NCBI GenBank assembly: GCA_035439445.1
Contig: DAORKG010000017.1
Span: 1 to 64,000 of the forward strand
DNA length: 64,000 bases
Direction: 5' to 3'
From: UBA4416 sp035439445
GTDB taxonomy: Bacteria > Bacteroidota > Bacteroidia > B-17B0 > Aurantibacillaceae
This document shows, one piece after another, positions 1 through 7,892 of the stretch. The position numbers and the translations under genes were made by a program. Position 1 is the first letter of the stretch. Each line of letters opens with the position of its first letter. The notes under the pieces were generated by a model. The model had not been told where the DNA came from and did not search any database. It saw only the letters and a list, made by a program, of their open reading frames with translations.

Positions 1-27
1 GAAATATGTTTTTTTTGTGTTTCCAAT

Positions 28-1104
28 TTATTTGCAATAAGTGTTTTTAAAATAATCAATCGCTGATACAGCCTCTTCTTCTGTTAAATCTAAAATCTTA
101 GTAAAGGTATAATTTTCATCCATCATGATTAATGGCAACTTATTTCCAATACGTTTTTTATCTTGCTTCATCGGACCAATAATATCAGTAGATGAAATGT
201 TTTTCAAAATAGAAACATCACTCTTTAACAACTCAATAAAGACTTTTTCAATCTTCTCTAAAGTTACTTTTGTAAGTACTTGTTTAGTGTATGAAATATA
301 ATTTGCCATAATCATTCCAATAATAATGGCCTGACCATGAGGTATTTTATAGTGTGTTGCTGTTTCGATGGCGTGACCAAATTCATGTCCGTAATTTAAT
401 AAGTTACGTTTACCTTGGTCAAATTCATCACCGTCCATATATGTCCATTTTATATCTAATGAGGATTGAGTTGCATTTAAAACAGTAATAATATCTCTTT
501 GATGAATTTTAGGTAACTGAGACATTAATTTATCCAATGCTTTACTGCCACCCATCGTGTGAAGTTTTACAACTTCTCCCATTCCACTATAAAAATCTTC
601 TTCTGTTAAAGTATTTGTGAATTCAGGGCAAATATAGATTTGATGAGGAGGATAAAAAGTTCCTAAAATATTTTTATAAGACTTATAGTTTAACGAAGTT
701 TTACTTCCCATACAGCTATCTGCTTGGGCTAATAAAGTAGTAGGGACATAAATCCAATTTAAACCTCTGTAGAATGTAGAGGCAACAAAACCACTCACAT
801 CCTGTGTAATACCTCCCCCAAAAGAAATAATTTTTGTTTTTTTGGTAGGCTTTAAAGAAATAACTTTATCAAAAATCACTTCTGATGCTGCCAAAGTTTT
901 ATTTTCTTCGATTGCATCTAACACTAATACATTCTCTGAATTTGAAATAGTGCTAAAATGTGACTGATATAAATTGAAAATATTTTTATCAATAATAAAA
1001 ACAGCTTCTTTTGTTTCAAGAAGGTGTTTTAAAAATGAAAAATTACTTTCGAAATAGATATCGTAATCATGAATACTGGAATGTATTTTTTTACTTTCAC
1101 TCAT
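28..1104 (-). CDS. 3-dehydroquinate synthase-like sugar-phosphate cyclase
   Basis: 358 residues, full length for the dehydroquinate synthase / sedulose-7-phosphate cyclase family, which closes an open-chain sugar phosphate into a carbocycle using NAD and a divalent metal. Visible: the NAD-binding FGGGITQD (95-102), VPTTLLAQADS (120-130), and probable metal ligands E177 (GMGEVVK), H240 (NYGHEFGHA) and H256 (PHGQA), plus a DKKR near the C-terminus. The substrate loop reads DSCMGSKTSLN where typical AroB has a DSSVGGKT-type sequence. ATG start, 3 nt after the SDR gene upstream, so clearly in its operon. The setting of aldolase, TPP enzyme and SDRs argues for surface-sugar synthesis and not the shikimate pathway, but I cannot exclude that it is the genomic AroB. 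Fold certain, substrate inferred. Confidence 0.85.
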   Translation of the reverse strand: MSESKKIHSSIHDYDIYFESNFSFLKHLLETKEAVFIIDKNIFNLYQSHFSTISNSENVLVLDAIEENKTLAASEVIFDKVISLKPTKKTKIISFGGGITQDVSGFVASTFYRGLNWIYVPTTLLAQADSCMGSKTSLNYKSYKNILGTFYPPHQIYICPEFTNTLTEEDFYSGMGEVVKLHTMGGSKALDKLMSQLPKIHQRDIITVLNATQSSLDIKWTYMDGDEFDQGKRNLLNYGHEFGHAIETATHYKIPHGQAIIIGMIMANYISYTKQVLTKVTLEKIEKVFIELLKSDVSILKNISSTDIIGPMKQDKKRIGNKLPLIMMDENYTFTKILDLTEEEAVSAIDYFKNTYCK

Positions 1105-1107
1105 AAT

Positions 1108-1773
1108 TTAAACTATACTATATCCTCCGTCAGCAAAGATTGTTTGGCCTGTGACAAAGGAATTTTTTTCGGAAGCTAAAAAATAAATTAACTCTGCTAT
1201 TTCTGAAGGTTCTGCTAAACGATTAATAGGCAGGTTTGATTTAATCACTTCAATTTGCTCTGGTGTGTTGTTAATCTTAGTTAGCTCTGTATTAACATAT
1301 CCTGGAGCCACAGCATTAATTAATACATTAGAACTGGCATACTCAACTGCAGCAGTTCTTGTAAAAGAGTTAATAGCTGCTTTAGAAGAAGCATACATTG
1401 AACGACCTGATTTTGTAACGCCACTCCAAATAGAACTGACATTAACAATTCTACCATAGCCTCGCTCTTTCATTTTAGGAGCTAATAAATCTGTTAAGAT
1501 TACAGGTGCCCAAAAATTTGTATCAATTAACTGATGTGCTTTTTCAAAGTCAATTTCACCAACATGTGCTAATGGATTTACTCCTGCATTATTAATCAAT
1601 ACATCAACAGGTTGATTTAAAGATGAAACATAATCTTTGATGCTTTTAGGTGATAATAAATCCAATTCTTGCCTACTAGGCGCTAAAACAGAAAAGCCAC
1701 GTGCTGAAAATAATTCAGCACATGACTTCCCAATTCCTCTGCTAGCACCAGTAATTAAAACTGTTTTATTCAT
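1108..1773 (-). CDS. SDR family oxidoreductase (FabG-like)
   Basis: 221-residue classical short-chain dehydrogenase. Visible: the cofactor motif TGASRGIG (8-15), NNAG (61-64), the catalytic serine region NVSS (111-114) and YASSK (Y127, K131). It should reduce or oxidise a carbonyl/hydroxyl with NAD(P)H. The ATG lies inside the end of the upstream aldolase gene (8-nt overlap, ATGAATAA), so the two are probably translationally coupled. The cyclase gene follows after 3 nt. In this context it probably acts on an intermediate of the same sugar or carbocycle pathway. Substrate not predictable from sequence. Confidence 0.9.
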   Translation of the reverse strand: MNKTVLITGASRGIGKSCAELFSARGFSVLAPSRQELDLLSPKSIKDYVSSLNQPVDVLINNAGVNPLAHVGEIDFEKAHQLIDTNFWAPVILTDLLAPKMKERGYGRIVNVSSIWSGVTKSGRSMYASSKAAINSFTRTAAVEYASSNVLINAVAPGYVNTELTKINNTPEQIEVIKSNLPINRLAEPSEIAELIYFLASEKNSFVTGQTIFADGGYSIV

Positions 1774-2343
1774 ATTTACCGCCAGCTTCCTCTATCAATT
1801 TATCGTAACGTTTTTGCAACATATCAATGCGGTTTTCATCTTCTTTGTAAATCATGCCATAGAAGTTACGTTTATTTTTTAGCCACATTAATTCAAAGCC
1901 AACAGCCTTTAAAATTCCTTTTGCGCCACCATTAGCCAATGTTGCCTGCTTAGCATCAAATAACACTTTACGTGTCTCAAACTTATCTAAATGTCCGTTT
2001 GTAAATTTATCGAAGAATGGCAATGAAGCTTCTGAAACCCCTCCTCCAATAACACATTCCATCCCATTAAACTTTTTAGCTTTATCTAAAACCTCTGTAC
2101 AAATTTNNNNNNNNNNNNNNNNNNNNNNNNNNNNNNNNNNNNNNNNNNNNNNNNNNNNNNNNNNNNNNNNNNNNNNNNNNNNNNNNNNNNNNNNNNNNNN
2201 NNNNNNGTGATTACTTCTTTTAAACGTAAAGCTTCCTCTAAACGAGTACCTTCTGCTTCAAACTCTGCCTTAATACCAATTGCATGATGATTTTCTTTCA
2301 AATCTTTCAATTGGTCAATCATTTTCTTTTCTAAATTATTCAT
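1766..2343 (-). CDS. HpcH/HpaI-type aldolase family protein, interrupted by assembly gap
   Basis: Two pieces of one gene are separated by 100 Ns (2107-2206). The N-terminal piece (from ATG at 2343) has KAEFEAEGTRLEEALRLKEV. The C-terminal piece, read to the gap edge, begins ICTEVLDKAKKFNG and continues VIGGGVSEASLPFF and LDKFETRKVLFD. I recognise the pattern as the aldolase / citrate-lyase-like protein found in surface-polysaccharide clusters, normally about 250 residues. Only about 160 are present. The two pieces are in different frames across the 100-N placeholder, so the real gap is not 100 bases (length must be 2 mod 3 if the gene is intact). Likely a C-C bond forming or cleaving TIM-barrel enzyme. 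First gene of the aldolase-SDR-cyclase transcription unit. Active-site residues probably lie in the gap. Confidence 0.72.
2107..2206. other. Assembly gap (100 N) inside the aldolase gene
   Basis: Exactly 100 Ns, the conventional placeholder for a gap of unknown size. Flanking reading frames of the aldolase do not join across 100 bases, so the true length differs. Probably a few hundred bases are missing, judging by the usual family length. Confidence 0.98.
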
Positions 2344-2391
2344 ATATACTATGCTTTAGTTTTAAATTTTATACCTTAAATATAACTCGAT

Positions 2392-2408
2392 TACTAATAT
2401 AAAAAAAA
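2392..2408 (-). promoter_or_regulatory. AT-rich element shared with the yfhO upstream region
   Basis: Between the TPP-enzyme stop and the aldolase start. The plus strand reads TACTAATATAAAAAAA, the same 16-mer that lies at 7403-7418 upstream of the yfhO-like gene. Both sit in front of the first gene of a minus-strand unit of the same cluster, which suggests a shared promoter or regulator site. It does not match the TAnnTTTG -7 consensus. Function inferred. Confidence 0.35.
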
Positions 2409-4055
2409 TTATCCTAAATATTCTTTTATAAATAGATTTGACCTGAATTCATCCCTATCCAAAAATGGCGCCAAATCCTCTAAAGGTGCTGAAATCATTC
2501 TTCCGTCATCCAATTTTTTAGAGGATACCTTAGGGAAGAATTTATAATCATTCGTCAATATAACTTCACATATTATTGGCCCTTTGTAAGATAAAATATC
2601 CTCAATTTCTTTCGTCAAATTTTGATGAGAAGTAATTTGACAAGTTTTAAAACCATAAGCTTCACCTAATTTTAATATATTAGGGAAACTAACACCGGAT
2701 TTTGGATCACTGCCTACTCTATGCCCACCAAAAAATCCATCTTGAGTTTGTTTAATTGACACATACCCATCGTTATTTAAATAAATAATTTTGATTGGCA
2801 TTTGATGATGAATAACAGTTTGTAATTCCTGAATATTCATCTGCAAACTTCCATCACCAGCCAAACAAATTATATCATTAAAATTATTCGCAACACAAGC
2901 CCCTATCGCTGCAGGTAAATCAAAACCCATCGAAGCACATCCACTGTTCCAAAAAATACGAGCTTTGTTTTTGATAGGCATAGCCTGAAATGGAGCTACA
3001 CAAGCTGTACCATCAGCGGTTACACATATCGAATTTTCCGGTAATTGTTTACCTAATAACTCCATAAATACATATGGATGAACGCCATCTTTAGCTTGAT
3101 GATATTCAGGTAAAATACTTGAATACTTCTCTTTACGTTCTTTAGCCCATTTTAACCATTCTTGATGCTGATCTGAAATTGATGCTTTTAACTCATTAGC
3201 TAATTCAACTATAAATGCTTTAGCATCTGAACATACAGCTAAATCTGGTTTTACAGTAGGTTTTAATAATTCAGCTTCATCAATATCAACAATAATTTTG
3301 TATGCTTCTCTGGCAAAAAACTCCCAATTATAACTTACCTGACGAATGTTATTTCTTGTTCCGATAGTAATTAATACATCGGCATTTTGAACTGTGAAAT
3401 TACCTGCTCTATTTCCTAAAGTTCCAAATCTGCCAATATAGTTTTTATGATCATCATCTATTATATCAATTCCATTAAACGTAGTTACAACCGGGATATC
3501 ACAATTATTTAATAATGTGTGCAGCTCTTTAATTGCTCCTGAAATTCTTACTCCCTGACCTACAAGAATAACTGGACGTTTTGCAGTTTTTAATTTTTCT
3601 GCAACTATTTTAATTTGGTTTGATAAATTGTTTTTAGATGCTTCNNNNNNNNNNNNNNNNNNNNNNNNNNNNNNNNNNNNNNNNNNNNNNNNNNNNNNNN
3701 NNNNNNNNNNNNNNNNNNNNNNNNNNNNNNNNNNNNNNNNNNNNGTTGTTTCAAATTTTACCTGACCAGATAAATACAACACCGGTACAGAATCTGTCCA
3801 CTGCCCCATTACGCCATTTAATGCATTTAACCCACCAGGACCAGTAGTTACATTAACAACTGCCAAACGATTTGCAGTTCTTGCATAACCTTCAGCTGCA
3901 ATAGCACATGCTTGTTCGTGATGATTACAAATGTATTTCAGTTCTCTCCCAAGAGAATCATTTAAATGCATTGCCCCCCCACCTGTTACCATAAACACGT
4001 GTTCTACTCCATTATCTTTTAAATACTTTGCTATAAAATCAGAAACCTTTATCAT
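2409..4055 (-). CDS. Thiamine-diphosphate-dependent enzyme (acetolactate synthase large-subunit-like), interrupted by gap
   Basis: TPP enzyme of the acetolactate synthase superfamily. Visible: the catalytic glutamate region NHHEQACAIAAEGYAR (E47), VTTGPGGLNALNGV, a central domain (LVGQGVR) and the C-terminal TPP/Mg motif AGDGSLQMNIQEL...YLNNDGY. It decarboxylates a 2-keto acid and transfers or releases the activated aldehyde. A 100-N gap at 3645-3744 removes the end of the N-terminal domain. The frame is kept across the placeholder, but family length suggests that more than 34 residues are missing. No acetolactate synthase small subunit or ilvC/ilvD is near, so branched-chain amino acid synthesis is unlikely. 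Located 3 nt after the epimerase. Related enzymes in LPS clusters add acyl branches to sugars; that role is inference. Confidence 0.85.
   Translation of the reverse strand: MIKVSDFIAKYLKDNGVEHVFMVTGGGAMHLNDSLGRELKYICNHHEQACAIAAEGYARTANRLAVVNVTTGPGGLNALNGVMGQWTDSVPVLYLSGQVKFETXXXXXXXXXXXXXXXXXXXXXXXXXXXXXXXXXXEASKNNLSNQIKIVAEKLKTAKRPVILVGQGVRISGAIKELHTLLNNCDIPVVTTFNGIDIIDDDHKNYIGRFGTLGNRAGNFTVQNADVLITIGTRNNIRQVSYNWEFFAREAYKIIVDIDEAELLKPTVKPDLAVCSDAKAFIVELANELKASISDQHQEWLKWAKERKEKYSSILPEYHQAKDGVHPYVFMELLGKQLPENSICVTADGTACVAPFQAMPIKNKARIFWNSGCASMGFDLPAAIGACVANNFNDIICLAGDGSLQMNIQELQTVIHHQMPIKIIYLNNDGYVSIKQTQDGFFGGHRVGSDPKSGVSFPNILKLGEAYGFKTCQITSHQNLTKEIEDILSYKGPIICEVILTNDYKFFPKVSSKKLDDGRMISAPLEDLAPFLDRDEFRSNLFIKEYLG
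3645..3744. other. Assembly gap (100 N) inside the TPP-enzyme gene
   Basis: Exactly 100 Ns; a placeholder. Reading frame is continuous if the true length is 1 mod 3. Family comparison suggests a missing segment longer than 34 residues. Confidence 0.98.
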
Positions 4056-4058
4056 ACT

Positions 4059-4940
4059 CTACTTATCAGTAATTAATAAATCTTTATTTAATTTTTTTTT
4101 ATTTAAATCATACCAATCGTATAATTCTTTAACAGAATTCTCAATGGGCGTATATTGTAATGATGGCATTTCTTTTCTTAGTAATGAATTATCACCACTA
4201 TATTCAAGCCCAAAACCTTCTTGCGCAACTTTAATCTCAATATCTTTTTTAGAAATTGTTTTCACCAACTCTGCGAGTTTTAAAAGTTCAATTGAATTAT
4301 CCGGTGTAATATTAAACGCTTTTTCAGAAGGATTATGCTCAATAAAATGTTCTAAAATTGGCATCAAATCATTAATATACAAATAATCGAATTTTTTGTT
4401 TTGACGCAAAGTTATTGGTAAATCAAATAAACTTTTACAAATAGCATTTGATATAAATCGAATGGCATAATCTTCATACTTACCAAAAACTCCAAAAATT
4501 CTAAAATCATATACATGGTTTAAACTAGGTAAAAGTTTTCCGAAAATGTACTTATTATATCCATGTTCATCCTTCGGTATATGAGTTCCGAAATAAGATT
4601 CCCGCATTTTAGGTTGATAATTTTGCATATCATAAATAGCTCCAGAACCCATATTTAACAATTTTCCCCAGCTGTTTTGATGTTTTAGTAAATTAAACAT
4701 CATTCGAGAATTCGTTAACAATAAATTACTAGTATCAGTTGCATTTCGGTGCCCAGCTTTTGCTGCTGAATGAATAACTACATCAAAAGAATGTTTCTTG
4801 AAATAATTCTCTACACTAACATCATCACTACAGTCTAGCTCCAAACGAGATGGAGCGACAATGGTATATTTTTCAGCTAGATATGATTCTTTAATATTTT
4901 TACCTATAAAGCCATTCCCACCTGTTACTAATATTTTCAT
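4059..4940 (-). CDS. NAD-dependent epimerase/dehydratase (extended SDR)
   Basis: 293 residues. N-terminal Rossmann motif GGNGFIG (7-13), HSAAKAG (57-63), MGSGAIYD with the catalytic Ser near 99, and YIFGK (Y131, K135). The family modifies nucleotide-linked sugars (epimerisation, dehydration or reduction). The start ATG shares one base with the stop of the upstream yfhO-like gene (TAATG), so translational coupling is likely, and the TPP gene follows after 3 nt. It probably supplies or finishes the nucleotide sugar of this cluster. Exact sugar unknown. Confidence 0.88.
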   Translation of the reverse strand: MKILVTGGNGFIGKNIKESYLAEKYTIVAPSRLELDCSDDVSVENYFKKHSFDVVIHSAAKAGHRNATDTSNLLLTNSRMMFNLLKHQNSWGKLLNMGSGAIYDMQNYQPKMRESYFGTHIPKDEHGYNKYIFGKLLPSLNHVYDFRIFGVFGKYEDYAIRFISNAICKSLFDLPITLRQNKKFDYLYINDLMPILEHFIEHNPSEKAFNITPDNSIELLKLAELVKTISKKDIEIKVAQEGFGLEYSGDNSLLRKEMPSLQYTPIENSVKELYDWYDLNKKKLNKDLLITDK

Positions 4941-7372
4941 TATTCCTGAATATTAGATTTTAACTTGTTTCTATAAAAATTGAATGCTAATAATCCAATA
5001 AAAACTAATAATGAAATTAAAGATACCATTGCACCAAGATTTTTGTAACGAGGTGTAAATTTTAATTCCACTGTATTATTACCTTTTTGAGTCATTAAAC
5101 CTGTTAACCCACAATTCAATCGGTATAATTTAGCCTCTTGTCCATTTAATGTTGCTTTCCAGCCCTCATCAAAAGGAATAGAGAAAAATAAAATTTTAGA
5201 ATCTGTTGTATTGACACTTCCTATAATATTATTTTCGGAAAACTTAGAGATTTTAAATTCATCTTTTTTAAGTTCATTCCCATACGCTTGATAATTATCG
5301 AATGTAATAGGAGCTGCTGTATCTGCTATATTAAACGGTTTAATTGTATTAAAAGTAGCTTTATCTTCATTTCCAATTACACAAGCTCTTAATAAACAAA
5401 AATCCTTTTGTGTAGGGGATAGTTTTTTAAATTCATCTTCACCTATTCCTTTATCATATGTAAAGCCGAAAGGCAATGAAAATTTATTTTTGAATACAGT
5501 AACATCTCCAAATTTAGCAATAGAATCAAACCCCATTCCTTTAACTGCACCATCTGTACGTTTAGATAACCAATATTTTCCACTCGCAATTGAAAATAAA
5601 ATCGGTCTATCTCCTAATCCTTTAGCCCAACGAGTTGAGTTCTCATCCTTTACATCAATCACATTTAAATCTCCTAAAAATTTAATGTAGTTCTTTTGAT
5701 TGAAAGAGAAATAAGATGGAGTGCCATAATATCCTTGAACCTTTGCATCGTTAATACTTGAATGAATGGCTAAGCCAGAACTATAATCTTTATTTAATCT
5801 ATAAAAGCTCTTATCTGTTTGTTTTAAATAACTCACTGCATCAACTGTATAGTCGTTATACCCTACTTTATCTTTTAAAACACTTTGAGTTACTACATCT
5901 CTCTTATTAACTGTTATGCCGGAGAAATAGCTTATTTCAATAACACACAGCACTAATAACAAAATTTTAGCGACATGTTTTATTGATGTTTTTTGGCTTA
6001 AACCAAATAATAAAGCCGCATATGCAAAAATTAAAAATGTTGCAAATGATCTTAAACTTGTGTTAATCGCCCCCTTGAATTGTGATGCTGGAGTGTAAAG
6101 TAAAAACAATAAAAACAATACTGTAACACCTAATACAATTTTATTAAGCTTTCCTTGCTGTTCGATGTGATGAATTGCACGAGCAGAGAACATTACCATA
6201 AAAAAGATAATTACTAAAGAAAAAGTTCTGAAGTAATCTCCTGAAAACGCCCAGAAAGCATATCGGAAATAAGGAAAGATAATTGGTAAACAAAATACAA
6301 ATGTCAATATTCCGTAAAAATATTTTTGACGTTTATTTAATGAACTAAAAAATTGCGGAAAAGTTACTAATGAGAATATACCACAATAAAATAACGGGGC
6401 CTCTAAATAATTTTGCCATCCTTTAAAATTATTACCTGTACCCAACATATCACTACCAAAACTTCTAAATACAGTTGTAAATCTCAACACATCATCAGCA
6501 GGATCAAACATTCCATGTTGTTGTAAACGAGCAAACAAGCTAGCCTCACCTCCAACACGTGGACTCTCGGTATATTGCAATAAATCAGCAAATAACTGAT
6601 AAGAGCTCATAAATACTGCAACAGCAGCTAAACCAACAGTTTTAGCAACGAAAATAAAAAACTGCTTACTATCTTTTTCATGCACATCATGATATCTAAC
6701 AATAGCGTATGCCGCTAAAAGAATAGTATACATAAACAAAAAGAATGGCTGTAAAAATGCCATTAATGTTATGCCTATAACCAACCAAGTAAATTTCCCG
6801 TGATTCAACCATCTTTCAAAACCATAAAGTATTAAAGCTGCATAAACTGCTTCTAATGAAAAGATTGTCCAACAACCACCTAATATAACGAATCCTGAAA
6901 AAGCATATAAAAATGCAAATACTAAACTTGAGTAGTTAGATAATTTTAATTCCTTTAAAAACTTATAAAAAATAAATCCGGCTAAAAAAATCTTTATAAT
7001 TTCCATAAACACTAACCCGTAAGGGATTTGAGATTTATCGAAATAGGTTAAAAAGTTAGAAAAAATATCGCCTAACCAAAGCGGAAACAAATTTTGCCCC
7101 ATTCCTTGAGCAAATGACCAACCTAAAGTAGATTCATGTTTTAGATAGTCGGAAGTGCCAGCTAACCAGGGAAAATAAATATTCAAAGAATCACTACCTA
7201 TATCTCTAAAAAGGTAAACTTTTTTTAAGCTAATAAAGTCACTAAAAACCACATAAGAAACTATTAAAATAATTCCCAATAAATAGTATAATTCTTTCCC
7301 TTTTATAAAGGAATCATAAAAGTTAGAATTGGAAGAAGTATCGTTAGACGTTTTATTATTTTGCTTAGACAT
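4940..7372 (-). CDS. YfhO-family multi-pass membrane protein
   Basis: 810 residues. A cytoplasmic N-terminus of about 30 residues is followed by about a dozen hydrophobic segments between residues 32 and 490, a roughly 270-residue mostly soluble domain, and a last membrane helix near 780-800 (MVSLISLLVFIGLLAFNFY). This layout matches the bacterial YfhO family, GT-C-like membrane proteins thought to glycosylate cell-surface polymers from lipid-linked sugars. The FSIPFDEGWKATLNG segment near the C-terminus is typical of the family. First gene of the sugar cluster. Inverted repeat and a shared AT-rich motif lie upstream. Role as a glycosyltransferase is inferred from the family; no biochemical function can be read directly. 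Confidence 0.82.
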   Translation of the reverse strand: MSKQNNKTSNDTSSNSNFYDSFIKGKELYYLLGIILIVSYVVFSDFISLKKVYLFRDIGSDSLNIYFPWLAGTSDYLKHESTLGWSFAQGMGQNLFPLWLGDIFSNFLTYFDKSQIPYGLVFMEIIKIFLAGFIFYKFLKELKLSNYSSLVFAFLYAFSGFVILGGCWTIFSLEAVYAALILYGFERWLNHGKFTWLVIGITLMAFLQPFFLFMYTILLAAYAIVRYHDVHEKDSKQFFIFVAKTVGLAAVAVFMSSYQLFADLLQYTESPRVGGEASLFARLQQHGMFDPADDVLRFTTVFRSFGSDMLGTGNNFKGWQNYLEAPLFYCGIFSLVTFPQFFSSLNKRQKYFYGILTFVFCLPIIFPYFRYAFWAFSGDYFRTFSLVIIFFMVMFSARAIHHIEQQGKLNKIVLGVTVLFLLFLLYTPASQFKGAINTSLRSFATFLIFAYAALLFGLSQKTSIKHVAKILLLVLCVIEISYFSGITVNKRDVVTQSVLKDKVGYNDYTVDAVSYLKQTDKSFYRLNKDYSSGLAIHSSINDAKVQGYYGTPSYFSFNQKNYIKFLGDLNVIDVKDENSTRWAKGLGDRPILFSIASGKYWLSKRTDGAVKGMGFDSIAKFGDVTVFKNKFSLPFGFTYDKGIGEDEFKKLSPTQKDFCLLRACVIGNEDKATFNTIKPFNIADTAAPITFDNYQAYGNELKKDEFKISKFSENNIIGSVNTTDSKILFFSIPFDEGWKATLNGQEAKLYRLNCGLTGLMTQKGNNTVELKFTPRYKNLGAMVSLISLLVFIGLLAFNFYRNKLKSNIQE

Positions 7373-7388
7373 ATGAACTTATTCTTAG

Positions 7389-7410
7389 TATTAGTAACAA
7401 CCTACTAATA
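7389..7410 (-). promoter_or_regulatory. Inverted repeat upstream of the yfhO-like gene
   Basis: Perfect 8-bp inverted repeat TATTAGTA (7389-7396) / TACTAATA (7403-7410) with a 6-nt spacer, 17-38 nt before the start codon. The distal arm overlaps the 16-mer shared with 2392-2408. Candidate operator or leader hairpin of the sugar operon. No T-run follows on the transcribed strand, so it is not an obvious terminator. Confidence 0.4.
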
Positions 7411-7492
7411 TAAAAAAAGGAATTTAAAAATTATCAGTAAAAGTTTTAAATTCATGTTAAGTCAAAAACACTTCTTAATAAGTTTATAAAAC

Positions 7493-7523
7493 AAAAAAAG
7501 CAGAACAATTACGTTCTGCTTTT
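7493..7523 (-). terminator. Rho-independent terminator of the lptE-secG operon
   Basis: Stem AAAAGCAGAAC / GTTCTGCTTTT with a 6-nt loop, flanked by A and T runs so it works on either strand. It lies just after the secG stop (7545, minus strand). Confidence 0.85.
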
Positions 7524-7544
7524 AATATTAAAAAAAGTTTTTTA

Positions 7545-7889
7545 TTAAGGAGCCGGAGTAGCTGTAGGTGCTGCTGGCTGAGCTGCTGGTTGTGCTGCCG
7601 GCATTACTGCTCCACCTGCTTTTGCTTTTGTAATAGATCCTTCAACTTCATCAGTTGTTTCAGTTAAACCTGCTTTTTTAGGAGTTGATAACAAGCTAAA
7701 TACTAATAATAAAATAGCTAATGTCCATGTTGCTTTTTCAATAAAATCAGTACCACGACGAGCACCCATGATTTGATTAGCGGCTGAGAAGTTACTAGAG
7801 ATACCTCCACCTTTTGAGTTTTGAACTAATACTACTAAAATTAGTAATACACATACTACGATGATGGCGATGGTTAAAATTGCTTGCAT
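7545..7889 (-). CDS. secG: Preprotein translocase subunit SecG
   Basis: 114 residues. Two transmembrane helices (about 3-22 and 55-72) flank the conserved loop VQNSKGGGISSNFSAANQIMG, characteristic of SecG, with GARRGTDFIEKATW following. SecG assists SecYE in protein export across the inner membrane. The C-terminal tail is extended and rich in Ala, Pro and Gln (AQPAAQPAAPTATPAP), as often seen in Bacteroidota SecG. Last gene of the unit lptE - TPR protein - secG (3 nt after the TPR gene), followed by a strong terminator. Confidence 0.95.
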   Translation of the reverse strand: MQAILTIAIIVVCVLLILVVLVQNSKGGGISSNFSAANQIMGARRGTDFIEKATWTLAILLLVFSLLSTPKKAGLTETTDEVEGSITKAKAGGAVMPAAQPAAQPAAPTATPAP

Positions 7890-7892
7890 AAT

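Noticed and set aside
3638..3847. Plus-strand open frame across the gap
   Set aside because: Made mostly of Ns and antisense to the TPP gene.
2409..4055. IlvB for branched-chain amino acid synthesis
   Set aside because: No ilvN, ilvC or ilvD nearby, and the neighbours are sugar-modifying enzymes.
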